From positions 1,976,214-2,040,213 of the forward strand of contig NZ_JAPDIA010000003.1 in assembly GCF_029525575.1 (NCBI RefSeq): a stretch of DNA of 64,000 bases. The letters are read 5' to 3'. The position numbers and the translations under genes were made by a program. Each line of letters starts with the position of its first letter. Position 1 is the first letter of the stretch. The notes below the pieces were generated by a model. It had not been told where the DNA came from and searched no databases. It saw only the letters and a program-made list of their open reading frames with translations. Shown here piece after piece: positions 10,798-20,814 of the stretch. The stretch comes from Cohnella rhizosphaerae (GTDB lineage: Bacteria; Bacillota; Bacilli; Paenibacillales; Paenibacillaceae).

Positions 10798-12237
10798 ACT
10801 TGCAAAGCTACATATCCGAATATATAGAAAGCAATAAGGATCAATTTATTGCGTTAAGCGACAAGGTGTGGGAGCGGCCGGAGATTTTCTTTGAAGAGCA
10901 TGAATCTTCCGCATATATATGCGAGGCGCTGGAGGAAGCCGGGTTCCGCGTGGAAAAGGGAGTAGCCGGGCTGCAAACGGGATTTATCGGAAGCTACGGA
11001 AATGGAAAGCCGATCGTCGCCATTCTGGGAGAATTCGACGCATTGGCCGGTTTAAGCCAGAAAAACGGGCTGGCTCGCAAGGAGCCTGCCGTGCCGGGAG
11101 GACCAGGACACGGGTGCGGTCACAATCTGCTGGGCGCCGGCGCCCTGGCGGTTGCCGTTGCCATTAAGGAATATATGGATACGACAGGTTTGCGGGGAAC
11201 CGTTCGTTTTTACGGCTGTCCCGCCGAAGAGAGCGGATCCGGAAAAGCTTATATGGTCCGCGACGGTTACTTTGGCGACGTGGACCTGGCCCTCTCCTGG
11301 CATCCTTCGACAACGGCCTATGTCATGAACGCCAGCTCCCTTGCCAACTATTCCGCGAGATTCGTATTTTCCGGTACGAGCTCGCATGCCGCCATTGCTC
11401 CTCACTTGGGGCGCAGCGCGCTGGATGCGGTGGAGCTAATGAACATTGGCGTCAATTACTTAAGGGAACATATGATTTCCGAGGCCAGAATCCATTATGC
11501 CATTACGGACAGCGGCGGCGTATTGCCGAATGTCGTGCCGGCCCATGCCGAGGTCGTTTATTTGATACGCGCTCCCAAAACCCAGCAGGTAGTCGAGCTC
11601 TACGACAGGGTATACGACGTGGCCAAAGGCGCCGCCTTGATGACGGGAACGAAGATGGACGTCGTTTTCGAAGGAGCGGCCCTGGACCTGATACCCAATC
11701 GGACCTTGGCGGGAGTCATGCACAAGCACCTGACCGGAATCGGCGTTCCGGCTTACGACGAGGCGGACCGGCAATATGCCGAGGCGATCAGGAATACGCT
11801 GACGCCGGAAGAGCTGGATGCTGCCTTTGTAGGCGTGGATCAAGAAACGGCGGCAGCGTTAAAGGACAAAGCGATATCGGACCTTATTCTGCCTTTAGCC
11901 GAACGGGAGATCAAAATGCTAAGCTCTACCGACGTGGGGGGATGTCAGCTGGGTGGTGCCGACCATGCAATGCAGGACAGCGTGCTGGGCATTGGGTACG
12001 CCCATCCATACTTGGCAGGTCGTCGCCCAAGGCGCGATGCCCATCGCACACAAAGGCATGCTGGAAGCCGGCAAAGTCATTGCTTGCACGGCCATTGAAG
12101 CGATGGAAAACCCAAGCATTCTGACGATTGCAAAGGCCGAACTGTCAGAGCGGCTGCTCGGAATGGCTTATCGATCGCTCATCCCCCAACACCTGAAGCC
12201 CCCGGAAAAATTAAAGCCATCCTACCGCGCCGTTTGA
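10794..12237 (+). CDS. M20 family amidase/peptidase, p-aminobenzoyl-glutamate hydrolase (AbgB)-like (one frame break)
   Basis: 480 residues after repair, cytoplasmic. Metal and catalytic motifs of the M20 amidohydrolases are present: GEFDAL, GPGHGCGHNLLGAG, CPAEESGSGK, the dimerisation-domain segment SSHAAIAPHLGRSALDAVE, and STDVGDVSWVVPT followed by GTPIHTWQ. The ATG has GAGAGGAAATCGGGGGA upstream and overlaps the stop of the amidohydrolase in the repaired sequence. The break is G6 11936-11941. Long M20 proteins of this kind cleave N-acyl or p-aminobenzoyl-glutamate-type amide bonds. The neighbouring dipeptide-type transporter supports uptake of a small amide or peptide substrate. Confidence 0.85.
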
Positions 12238-12248
12238 TGTTATGTATA

Positions 12249-12277
12249 TTGACATAATAAATCCGGTTCACTATACT
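12249..12277 (+). promoter_or_regulatory. Sigma-A promoter of the transporter operon
   Basis: TTGACA at 12249-12254, a 17-bp spacer, and TATACT at 12272-12277. Its geometry relative to the downstream dyad matches the promoter at 9180. Confidence 0.88.
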
Positions 12278-12287
12278 GTAACCAATA

Positions 12288-12313
12288 AGCGCATATTTAA
12301 AGAAAATTGCGTT
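12288..12313 (+). promoter_or_regulatory. Candidate operator dyad, copy 2
   Basis: AGCGCA, 14 bp (TATTTAAAGAAAAT), TGCGTT. It has the same length as the copy at 9217-9242 with compensated arm changes, and is followed in both places by AAATAAG and the ribosome site. It links the transporter operon to the amidohydrolase operon. Confidence 0.65.
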
Positions 12314-12333
12314 AAATAAGGGGAGACGAATCC

Positions 12334-13917
12334 ATGAGGAAACTAGTGAGCGTAAGCATGGTATTGGTAGTCGCGCTAACGCTGGTGCTGGCCGGCTGCA
12401 GCAGCAAACCATCGAGTCCGGCCGCATCTTCAAGCTCGACGGATACCAAAGGGACCGCGCAAAGCAGTGCGAACGCCGGCGGATCCAAGCATCTGACGAT
12501 TGCCATCCCGTACGATGTCCAAGGCTTCGATATACATAACCACAACAACACGCCTACGGAAGCCGTACATGTCAACCTGTTCAGCTACCTGGTCAAGAAA
12601 AACGAGAAGCAGGTCATAGAGCCCGACCTCGCCGTATCCTGGGAATCGATCGACGACACGACTTGGAGATTCGTCCTCCGCCAAGGCGTTAAGTTCCACA
12701 ATGGCGACCCGTTCACCTCCGCGGACGTCAAGTATACGCTCGAGCGCGTATCCAAAGACGACAAGCTTCTGGAATACGGCAACTACAAGCAGATCAAGGA
12801 AGTAAAGATCGTAGACGAATATACCGTAGATATTATTACGGACGGCCCTCAGCCTGCCTTGCTGAACCGGTTGTCCCGGCTCGGCTCGGGGATGCTGCCC
12901 TCCAAGTATCTCGAGGAACAGGGCTGGGAGAAGTTCCAGAGCAATCCGATCGGCACGGGACCTTACAAATTCAAGCAGTGGATTCGCGACGACAGGCTGG
13001 AGCTGGTTCGGAATCCGGATTACGTCGGGGATGCGCCCAATTGGGACGAGGTCACGTTCCGCGTGATCCCGGAAGACGCAACGCGCGTAGCCGAGCTTCT
13101 GACCGGCGGCGTGGACATTGCCGTGAACGTCCCGGCGATCGATATGGACCGCATCGAGAGCAACGAAGGCACGCATGCCGCCGCAACGCCTACCCAGCGG
13201 GTCATTCAGCTGAACGTGCGCACCAAGGAAGGAACGGTCACCGCGGATCCGCGCGTTAGAGAAGCGATCGATCTGGCCATCGACAAGCAGGCCATCGTGG
13301 ACAGCATTTATATGGGAGCCGCTACGCCGACCCGCACGCGCGTGACGCCGGGCAACTTCGGAGCCAAAGCCGATCTGTTCGGCACCTCGCTGTACGATCC
13401 GGAACGGGCCAAGCAGCTGCTGAAGGAAGCCGGCTACGAGAAAGGGCTCAAGCTTACCTTCAACGCTTCGGGCGACAGCTCCAAGGACAAAGAAACGGCA
13501 GAGCTGATTACCGCCATGCTCGCCGAAGTCGGAATCGAAGCCAAGCTGGAATTGCTGGAGAACAGCGCTTACCAGGAGAAGTTCAGAGGAAGAACCTTCG
13601 ACGAGCTCGTGCTCATTCCGTTCGGCAATTCGATGTTCGACGCGGCATTGGCCTTTTCAAGAATCTCTACGCAAGGCGCCAAGGGCGAAACGGACTACAG
13701 CAACGCCGAAGTCGATCGGCTTCTTGCCGCGGCGGAAACCAATATGAATGCGAAGGAACGGGAGCAGCAGTACTTTAAGGTGCAGGATATTATCGCGCAA
13801 GAGCGTCCTTTTATCTACTTGTTCCAGGAGAACGCGAACTTCGGCATCAGCGACAGGGTCGAATTCAGTCCGCGATTGGATGAGATGCTTTATGCGGACC
13901 AGGTTACGTTAAAGTGA
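12334..13917 (+). CDS. Peptide/dipeptide-type ABC transporter substrate-binding lipoprotein
   Basis: A family 5 solute-binding protein (DppA/OppA/NikA type) of normal length, 527 residues and unbroken. The N-terminus is a lipoprotein signal with lipobox LAGCSS at about residues 20-25, followed by a Ser/Ala-rich linker. Family signatures include LAVSWESIDDTTWRFVLRQG, VKFHNGDPFTSADVKYTLER and GTGPYKF. GGGGAGACG precedes the ATG. It is the first gene of the operon that continues with two permeases, two ATPases and malic enzyme. It captures the substrate outside the membrane; the ligand is not predictable, although the adjacent amidases point to a small amide or peptide. Confidence 0.93.
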   Translation: MRKLVSVSMVLVVALTLVLAGCSSKPSSPAASSSSTDTKGTAQSSANAGGSKHLTIAIPYDVQGFDIHNHNNTPTEAVHVNLFSYLVKKNEKQVIEPDLAVSWESIDDTTWRFVLRQGVKFHNGDPFTSADVKYTLERVSKDDKLLEYGNYKQIKEVKIVDEYTVDIITDGPQPALLNRLSRLGSGMLPSKYLEEQGWEKFQSNPIGTGPYKFKQWIRDDRLELVRNPDYVGDAPNWDEVTFRVIPEDATRVAELLTGGVDIAVNVPAIDMDRIESNEGTHAAATPTQRVIQLNVRTKEGTVTADPRVREAIDLAIDKQAIVDSIYMGAATPTRTRVTPGNFGAKADLFGTSLYDPERAKQLLKEAGYEKGLKLTFNASGDSSKDKETAELITAMLAEVGIEAKLELLENSAYQEKFRGRTFDELVLIPFGNSMFDAALAFSRISTQGAKGETDYSNAEVDRLLAAAETNMNAKEREQQYFKVQDIIAQERPFIYLFQENANFGISDRVEFSPRLDEMLYADQVTLK

Positions 13918-13933
13918 TTTTTTAGGGGTGAAA

Positions 13934-13960
13934 GAGGAGGCTCCAAGGGGGCCTCCTTTT
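13934..13960 (+). terminator. Weak hairpin terminator between binding protein and permease
   Basis: AGGAGGC with GCCTCCT and a short T run. Placed between the binding-protein gene and the membrane genes, it could reduce downstream transcription, a common way to make excess binding protein. Confidence 0.55.
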
Positions 13961-13992
13961 GCTCGGCAACCTTTCTCAAGGAGGTGAAGACG

Positions 13993-14907
13993 ATGAAAGG
14001 CTTTTTAATCAAGGCCGTTCTTCAAATCATTCCGGTTATGTTCCTCATCACGCTCATCGTTTTTATACTCGTTCACGTGACGGGCGATCCGGTAACGCTC
14101 ATGTTGTCCGAGACGGCCACGGACGAGGATCGCCGCGTGCTGACCGCCGCGCTCGGATTGGACCAGCCCCTGTTCGTCCAATATTTCAAGTACATGTTCA
14201 ATCTGCTGCAAGGAGACTTCGGCACCTCATTCCGGTATAATACCGCCGCATTGCCTATCGTGCTTGAACGCCTCCCCGCGACATTCGAACTGGCAGCCGC
14301 TTCGATGCTCGTGGCTACGCTTATATCCATCCCGCTCGGCATTTTATCGGCGACCAAACGAAACTCCGTGCTGGACGTGTTTATTACCGGGTTCTCCGTG
14401 CTTGGCAAGGCGATGCCGAGCTTCTGGCTAGGCATTATGCTCATCTTGTTTTTCTCCGTCTATCTGGGACTATTTCCGGTGTCCGGCCGCGGTACCTTCG
14501 CACAGCTCGTACTGCCCTCCATTACGCTCGGAGCGGCGATCGCCGCCGAGATGACGCGCTTGATCCGCTCCAGCATGCTGGAGATTCTAAGCCAGGATTA
14601 TATCCGCACGGCCAGGAGCAAGGGCCTGTGGGAGACGATCGTCGTCTACAAGCATGCCTTTCGCAACTCGTTGATTCCCGTCGTGACCATTATGGCGCTG
14701 CAGACGTCCACCTTGATCGGCGGAACGTTAATTACCGAAGCGATCTTTTCCTGGCCGGGCATGGGACAATTGGTCATTCAGGCCGTCAATGCGCGGGATA
14801 TGGCCATCGTGCAAGCCGCGGTTTTTATCATTGCGCTGTTTGTCATCGTTAGCAATCTGCTGGCTGATCTTGTTTACCGTTTGCTCGATCCGCGAATCAA
14901 GATATAG
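13993..14907 (+). CDS. ABC transporter permease, DppB/OppB type
   Basis: 304 residues with six predicted membrane segments, beginning MKGFLIKAVLQIIPVMFLIT. ATG 13993 is chosen because AAGGAGG at 13978-13984 sits 8 bp upstream; the GTG at 13984 lies inside that site. The cytoplasmic coupling (EAA-like) segment reads RTARSKGLWETIVVYKHAFR, followed by the conserved NSLIPVVT and EAIFSWPGMGQL. It forms the heterodimeric channel with the next gene. Confidence 0.93.
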   Translation: MKGFLIKAVLQIIPVMFLITLIVFILVHVTGDPVTLMLSETATDEDRRVLTAALGLDQPLFVQYFKYMFNLLQGDFGTSFRYNTAALPIVLERLPATFELAAASMLVATLISIPLGILSATKRNSVLDVFITGFSVLGKAMPSFWLGIMLILFFSVYLGLFPVSGRGTFAQLVLPSITLGAAIAAEMTRLIRSSMLEILSQDYIRTARSKGLWETIVVYKHAFRNSLIPVVTIMALQTSTLIGGTLITEAIFSWPGMGQLVIQAVNARDMAIVQAAVFIIALFVIVSNLLADLVYRLLDPRIKI

Positions 14908-14925
14908 CTTGCCGGAGGTGGTCTT

Positions 14926-15856
14926 GTGTCAGTTCTATTAAACGATCGAGCCGGCGATATTCCGGGAACAGAGCGGACGAAGCGGCCGGGAGCGCGGCGG
15001 CGGCTCACGCGGCAGCTGTTCAAGAGCAAGACGGGGACGATCGGTCTCGTCATCGTCGTCATTGTCATATTAACGGCGATTCTGGCATCGATCCTGTCTC
15101 CTCACGATCCTAAGCATACCGAGGTATCCAAGAGATTCACGCCTCCGATGTGGATGGAAGGCGGAAGCGCCCAGCATCCATTGGGCACGGATAACCTTGG
15201 CCGGGACGAATTAAGCCGCATTATTCACGGCTCCAAGGTTTCGCTGATGGTTGGCATCGGCGCGGTCGTGCTGGCGGGGGGTCATCGGAATCGTGTTCGG
15301 CTTGATCGCCGGATTTTACGGCGGCTGGATTGATCTTGTTATTATGCGAATCGTAGACGCTTTTCTGGCCATACCGGGCATTTTGTTTATGCTCGTCATT
15401 TTGTCCGTATTAGGTCCGAATACGATCACGCTGGTCCTCGTGCTTGGCTTGACGAATTGGACGCAGTATGCGCGGATTGTCCGGGGAGAAGTGTTGAGCG
15501 TAAAGGAAAGGGATTTCGTGCGAGCGGCCCGCGCCATCGGCACGAAGGACTTCGGAATCATCATGAAGCATATATTCCCGAACATTGTGTCCTCTCTGAT
15601 CGTCATTTCAACCTTAAGCGTGGCGACAACCATTATATTGGAAGCTTCGCTTAGCTTCCTGGGTCTGGGCATTCAACCGCCTACCGTTTCGTGGGGAGGC
15701 ATGCTGAGCGATGGCCGCCAGTATCTGGCTACCAGCTGGTGGGTGGCTACTTTTCCCGGCATCGCGATTACGATTACCGTGTTGGGGATTATTTTCCTGG
15801 GCGATTTCATACGGGACGTGCTGGACCCGCGCATGAAAGCCAGGGGATCGAAATAG
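14926..15856 (+). CDS. ABC transporter permease, DppC/OppC type (one frame break)
   Basis: 309 residues after removing one G from G6 15276-15281, joining two overlapping ORFs. There is an N-terminal cytoplasmic tail, a first membrane helix (GLVIVVIVILTAILASIL), the OppC N-terminal signature HPLGTDNLGRDELSRII, the coupling segment RAARAIGTKDFGIIMKHIFP, and the ending SWGGMLSDGRQYL ... LDPRMK. The start is GTG 14926 with GGAGGTGG upstream, 18 bp after the first permease. Confidence 0.9.
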
Positions 15857-15874
15857 AAAGCGGGGTGAATCCGA

Positions 15875-16852
15875 TTGGGAGCGCAGAAGATTCTCGAAGT
15901 CCGGGATTTGCAGACGAATTTTAAAACGGAAGAAGGCGTCGTTCCCTCCGTCAATGGGATCTCGTTATTCGTGAGAAAGGGAGAAACCCTGGCGATCGTA
16001 GGGGAATCCGGATGCGGCAAAAGCGTGACGTCCCTTTCGATCATGGGGCTTGTCGCGGAACCGGGCAAGGTGGTGGGCGGGCAGATTCTTTTTCATGGGC
16101 AGGATCTGCTCAAGATGAGCAAGAAAGACATGCGCAAGCTGCGGGGAAATCAAATATCGATGATTTTTCAAGAGCCGATGACGTCCCTGAACCCCGTATT
16201 CACCATCGGCAATCAAATCGGCGAAGTGATACGGATTCACCAGAAGGCCGATAAGAAGGAAGCGCGCGCGAAGAGCATCGACATGCTGAGGCTCGTGGGG
16301 CTGCCCCACCCGGATAAGGTCGTGGATCACTTCCCGCATCAGATCTCCGGCGGCATGCGTCAGCGGGTGATGATCGCCATGGCGCTGGCCTGCAATCCGG
16401 AGCTGCTCATCGCGGACGAGCCGACGACGGCGCTCGATGTCACGATCCAGGCGCAAATCCTGGAGCTGATGAGCAAGCTTGGCAAGGAGCTCGATACCGG
16501 GGTCATCCTGATTACCCATGACCTGGGCGTCGTGGCGGAAATGGCCGACCGCGTGATGGTCATGTACGCCGGCGAAGTGGTCGAAGAGGCGACGGTCCGC
16601 GATTTGTTCGAGCATCCGAAGCATCCTTACACCATCGGGCTGCTAGGCTCCCTGCCCGATATCGACGAGCAGCGGGAAGAGCTGGATACGATACCGGGCA
16701 TGGTGCCCAATCCGCTCGATATGCCTAGCGGGTGCGCGTTTCATCCCCGTTGCAAATGGGCCGATGCCCAGTGCAAGGCGGTTAAGCCGCGGCTTGCGCA
16801 TTATGGGAACGATCACTACGCAAGCTGCCTGAAAGCGGGTGAGGTCCATTGA
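15875..16852 (+). CDS. ABC transporter ATPase, DppD/OppD type
   Basis: 325 residues, unbroken. Walker [10 protein letters not shown]-loop [13 protein letters not shown] signature ISGGMRQRV, Walker [13 protein letters not shown] and H-loop [10 protein letters not shown]. The C-terminal oligopeptide-transporter extension contains cysteines ([14 protein letters not shown]) typical of the Fe-S or zinc-like motif of this family. TTG start at 15875 with AAGCGGGGTG upstream. The stop overlaps the TTG start of the second ATPase by 4 bp. Confidence 0.93.
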   Translation: MGAQKILEVRDLQTNFKTEEGVVPSVNGISLFVRKGETLAIVGESGCGKSVTSLSIMGLVAEPGKVVGGQILFHGQDLLKMSKKDMRKLRGNQISMIFQEPMTSLNPVFTIGNQIGEVIRIHQKADKKEARAKSIDMLRLVGLPHPDKVVDHFPHQISGGMRQRVMIAMALACNPELLIADEPTTALDVTIQAQILELMSKLGKELDTGVILITHDLGVVAEMADRVMVMYAGEVVEEATVRDLFEHPKHPYTIGLLGSLPDIDEQREELDTIPGMVPNPLDMPSGCAFHPRCKWADAQCKAVKPRLAHYGNDHYASCLKAGEVH

Positions 16853-17866
16853 ACGAACGGAAACCGTTGCTGGAAGTAAAAGGGCTGAAAAAACATTTCC
16901 CTCTGAAAAAAGGGATATTGTCTAAGCAAGTCGGGGTCGTACGTGCGGTTGACGGACTGGACTTCGCGGTAAACCAGGGAGAAACCTTAGGCATCGTAGG
17001 GGGAGTCCGGCTGCGGCAAGTCGACGGCCGGCCAGCTTATACTTCGGTTGCTTGACGCGACGGAAGGCGAGATCTGGTTTGAGGGGCGAGACCTGAACCG
17101 GCTGAGCAAGGAGGAGATGCGCAGCGTTCGCCGGGATCTGCAGATCATTTTCCAGGATCCGTTCTCCTCGCTCAATCCGCGAATGAAGGTAGAAGACATC
17201 ATTGCCGAGCCGCTGAAGGTACACAGCGATTATAAAGGAGCGGCGCTTAAGAAAAGGGTGTCGGAGCTGCTGGAGGTCGTAGGGTTGGGTCCGCATCATG
17301 CCCACAGGCATCCTCACGAGTTCAGCGGGGGACAGCGGCAGCGAATCGGGATTGCGCGCGCGCTCGCGCTCAATCCCAAGCTGATCGTATGCGATGAGCC
17401 GGTGTCCGCGCTCGATGTATCCATCCAGTCGCAGATTCTGAATCTATTGAAGAAGCTGCAAAAGGAATTTCGATTGACGTTTATTTTTATCGCTCACGGC
17501 TTGCCGGCCGTGAAGCACATCAGCGACAGGATCGCCGTGATGTACTTGGGTAAAATCGTGGAGCTCGCCGACCGGGAAGCGCTGTTCGCCCGGCCGCGCC
17601 ACCCTTATACGGAAGCCTTGATATCCGCGGTTCCTAACCCGCATCCCTCCCGGCGCAAGGAACGCATTATTTTGCAGGGAGACCTCCCGAGTCCGTCGAA
17701 TCCTCCCGCAGGCTGCAGCTTTCATACCCGTTGTCCGTATGCGCAGCCAATTTGCATGGAAGTCGAGCCGGAGCTGCGGCAGATCGCGGAGGGGCATGCC
17801 AGCGCTTGCCACTTTCCGGAATTTAACGAACGGTCCTCTCAAGTCCATAGGAAAGCAGGGATCTAG
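16849..17866 (+). CDS. ABC transporter ATPase, DppF/OppF type (one frame break)
   Basis: 338 residues when one G is removed from G5 16999-17003. The repair restores the Walker A motif GESGCGKST exactly, strong evidence that the break is not natural divergence. Then [34 protein letters not shown], the H-loop [10 protein letters not shown] (the His-Gly variant seen in some OppF/AppF proteins), and the Cys-rich tail [15 protein letters not shown] start overlapping the upstream stop. The malic enzyme gene starts at the next base after the stop. Confidence 0.9.
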
Positions 17867-19322
17867 GTGTCCATATCGACGACCATCGTGATCCGCATGG
17901 AGATTCAGAAATCGGTTACCAGCTTCGCGGAAGTGGCGACAGTCATCACTGCCGCCGGCGGAGATATCGTGGCGATCGACGTGATCCGGTCAGGCGAAGC
18001 CGTCACCGTCCGCGACGTGACGGTTAATCTTCGGGTATCGGCCAATGACGGGATCATCCGGGCGCTCACGGAAATGCCCGGCATTCATGTGATCAATGTA
18101 TCGGACCAGACCTTCCTCGTCCATCTGGGGGGGGAAGATCGAAGTGAATCCGAAGTTCCCGATCAAAAACCGGGACGATCTATCCAAGGCGTACACCCCG
18201 GGAGTCGCCCGGGTCAGCATGGCCATCCACGAGGACCCCGGCAAGGCGTATTCGCTCACGATGAAACGAAACACGATTGCCGTCGTATCGGACGGGACCG
18301 CCGTGCTCGGTCTTGGCGATATCGGTCCGGAAGCGGCGATGCCCGTGATGGAGGGGAAGGCGATGCTGTTCAAGCAGCTCGCCGGCGTCGATGCCTTCCC
18401 GCTCTGTCTGAATACGAAGGATCCGGATGAAATCGTAAACATCGTCAAGGCGGTCTCGCCCGGCCTCGGCGGCATTAATCTGGAGGATATCGCATCGCCC
18501 CGCTGCTTCGAGATCGAGCGGAGGCTGGTGGACGAGCTGCAAATTCCGGTTTTTCACGACGACCAGCATGGAACCGCGGTCGTCGTGATGGCGGGATTGC
18601 TGAACGCGCTGCTGGTGGTAGGGAAACGAATCGAGTCCGTGAGAATCGTAGTGGTCGGCATCGGGGCGGCGGGCGTATCCATATGCAATATGCTGCTGGC
18701 AGCTGGCGCCAAGCATGTCTATGCAGTCGACCGTGAAGGCATCATTCATCGAGGCGCGGCGTACGACAATCGAGAGTGGCAGCGGCTGGCGGACGTGACG
18801 AACCCTGATGGCCTCGAAGGTTCGCTCGCGGATGCCATTGCGGATGCCGATGTGTTCATCGGCGTCTCCGGGCCGGGCGTTCTGCGCGAAGCGCATCTGC
18901 GGCGCATGGCGCAGGACGGCATCGTTTTCGCGATGGCGAATCCGACGCCCGAGATCGAACCCGAGATCGCGGAGAAATACGCGCGGGTCGTGGCTACGGG
19001 GCGGAGCGATTATACGAATCAGATCAACAACGTGCTATGCTTCCCGGGTATATTCCGCGGCGCGCTGGATTGCCGTGCCCGCATGATTACGCAGGATATG
19101 AAGGTGGCTGCGGCCAAGGCGATCGCGGCTGTCATTCTGCCTCATGAGTTGAACGAGCACTATATTATCCCAAGCATATTCAACGACAAGGTCGTCGAAT
19201 ATGTCCGAAGGGCCGTGATCGAATCGGCCATTCAATCCGGCCATGCCAGACGGATTCCTCCGGATTTTATCGAACACGATGTGCCTCGTTCGATCGTCGA
19301 GGGAGGGGCGGCGGCATTGTAG
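17867..19322 (+). CDS. NAD(P)-dependent malic enzyme with N-terminal ACT domain (one frame break)
   Basis: Oxidatively decarboxylates malate to pyruvate in the cytoplasm. 484 residues after removing one G from G8 18127-18134. The N-terminal 85 residues are ACT-like (MEIQKSVTSFAEVATVI ... VSDQTFLVHL), a small-ligand regulatory domain. The malic enzyme core has YTPGVA, HDDQHGTAVVV and the dinucleotide-binding VVVGIGAAGVSICNML. GTG start immediately after the transporter stop, with AGGAAAGCAGGG upstream, so it is the last gene of the uptake operon. Its position suggests that breakdown of the imported substrate yields a C4 acid. This is inference; an anaplerotic role is equally possible. Confidence 0.85.
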
Positions 19323-19350
19323 CGGCCGGCAGCTGCCTTTCGCAAGAGAG

Positions 19351-19377
19351 CGCCGATGTCTTGATCATCGGCGTTTT
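19351..19377 (+). terminator. Rho-independent terminator
   Basis: CGCCGATG with CATCGGCG, a 7-nt loop and TTTT, 28 bp after the malic enzyme gene. Confidence 0.85.
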
Positions 19378-19430
19378 GTGCGCTTGAAGTATACGGCTGA
19401 GTCCGCTGACGAAGACGGCTTGCGTGATAA

Positions 19431-19467
19431 AGAGCCGCTCGACCCGCATGCGCGGGTCGAGCGGCTC
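19431..19467. repeat. 37-bp perfect palindrome between convergent genes
   Basis: A 17-bp arm (AGAGCCGCTCGACCCGC) and its exact complement around GCATGC. No T run on either side. It lies between the + strand malic enzyme operon and the - strand XRE gene, so it may be a bidirectional terminator or a protein site. Confidence 0.7.
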
Positions 19468-19489
19468 TAAGCACGGTCGCCCGAGCGAC

Positions 19490-20283
19490 CTACAGGTCGT
19501 CGAACTTCTTGAGCATTTTGCGACGCAGCTTGAAGCCGAAACGACGCGTATACACTTCGTTGTTCGCCAGCAGCCGATAGGCTTCTAAAAGCGTGAAGTA
19601 CCGGGTCATGATAAACAGACCGACCGCGATCAGCACAAAAAACAACGGATAGTAAGACATTAAATGTTCAAACGCCACAATCTCTTTGCGAACCAGCGCG
19701 ACGGGCAAGCATCCGGCCGTGAAGACGGCAATTCCGGACATCACGAACAGCATGTTTTTTTTGCTTCAAGCGTGCATACCGCTGTCGAATTTCCTGCAAA
19801 AACGGCTGATCGATCAGCAACGGTTCCTGCTTTAAGATCTTGTACCCGACTTCTTCAAAAAAGCGAAGTGGAAGCGAGAAATCCAATGCCGACCGTAGCG
19901 ATAATAACCGTCGGAAGCAAATAATAAGCCACGTCGCGCTCGAACAAGTAGTACGGCACAAAAGCCAGCGCCAAAAAGAAAATGCCGAAGGAGAGGGAGC
20001 GGGCATACTTGCGGGAATATACCAAATAGCCCTCGGCCATCTCCTTGCTGACGTAATAACCCGCCTCTTGCTCCGAGCGCGGTTCCACAGAATCCTTCAA
20101 TAGAAAATCCATCGATACTTCAAAGACATTGCCGATCATGAGCAGCTTCTCCGTCTCGGGGTATCCTTGGCCGTTCTCCCATTTGCTAACCGCCTGTCTG
20201 GTCGTTCCTAACTGTTCGGCCAGCGCTTCTTGCGACAATCCTTTTTCTTTGCGCAGACTCACCAGCTTTTCACCGAATGTCAC
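19490..20283 (-). CDS. XRE-family regulator with C-terminal membrane segments (two frame breaks)
   Basis: 263 residues after repair. The N-terminal HTH_3 domain reads FGEKLVSLRKEKGLSQEALA followed by EQLGTTRQAVSKWENG. After a linker there are four probable membrane helices (FGIFFLALAFVPYYLF, YYLLPTVIIATVGIGFLA, then two in the last 90 residues). Breaks: A6 19857-19862 and T8 19755-19762 (plus-strand bases). GTG 20283 is preferred over the upstream TTG because GGGAGG lies 9 bases before it. Membrane-anchored XRE proteins are common in Firmicutes and often sense envelope state. The downstream partner, 36 bp upstream on the same strand, is the export-family gene. The target is unknown. Confidence 0.75.
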
Positions 20284-20319
20284 GCTCCAAAACCCTCCCC
20301 GATCCGATTGCAAGGCTTG

Positions 20320-20814
20320 CTATTCGATCAATCTCGCTTTCAGGAAAAGACCGACGGCCAACCCGACCGCACTGTAAACGACAATGCTGAGGGTATGCCA
20401 CAGGATCACCTTTCGTTTTCCCGTACCCGCAGCCAAAGACGTGAAGGCGGCGATATGCCCCGAAGCGATAAGCGGCGAGATCAGAGCGAGTCCCGGTACG
20501 CCATACGTATCGAAGATCTCGCGGGCGCGCTTCGAACGCCGCCGAACGAATCCCGATTTCTTGTTCGGACGATTCCTCAACCAGCGAAACAAGGCGTGGA
20601 AGGGCGCAATGATGATCATCACGGACAGCAGATTTCCGACGATTCCAAGCAGAAATACCCCTATCAACGGCAGCTCGAGTATGGTTCCGGCCATGGTGGC
20701 TACAATCGCTTCGGCAAACGGAATGCCGGCGATCAGCAAGATCCCCGCGTATTGAAACAGGGGGTCCCAGTCCTTTAAATGTTCTACCACGAATTTTAAC
20801 ATATCCCGCGTCAT
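20320..20814 (-). CDS. Small multidrug export family membrane protein (Sm_multidrug_ex-like)
   Basis: 164 residues, unbroken, with four to five hydrophobic segments (GILLIAGIPFAEAIVATMAG, PLIGVFLLGIVGNLLSVMII, ALISPLIASGHIAAFTSLAA, SIVVYSAVGLAVGLFL). The EAIVATMAG / GIVGNLLSV pattern matches the family named small multidrug export protein; transport is not well proven for that family. GGGAGGATAAAC precedes the ATG. It is the first gene of a minus-strand pair with the XRE regulator. Confidence 0.75.
   Translation of the reverse strand: MTRDMLKFVVEHLKDWDPLFQYAGILLIAGIPFAEAIVATMAGTILELPLIGVFLLGIVGNLLSVMIIIAPFHALFRWLRNRPNKKSGFVRRRSKRAREIFDTYGVPGLALISPLIASGHIAAFTSLAAGTGKRKVILWHTLSIVVYSAVGLAVGLFLKARLIE

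Noticed and set aside
10023..12098. Fusion protein of amidohydrolase and M20 peptidase
   Set aside because: A ribosome site and ATGA overlap appear at the join once one G is removed; called as two genes.
16849..17866. Loss-of-function H-loop (AHGL instead of AHDL) in the second ATPase
   Set aside because: The catalytic His is present and the Gly variant is a normal one in OppF/AppF-type ATPases.
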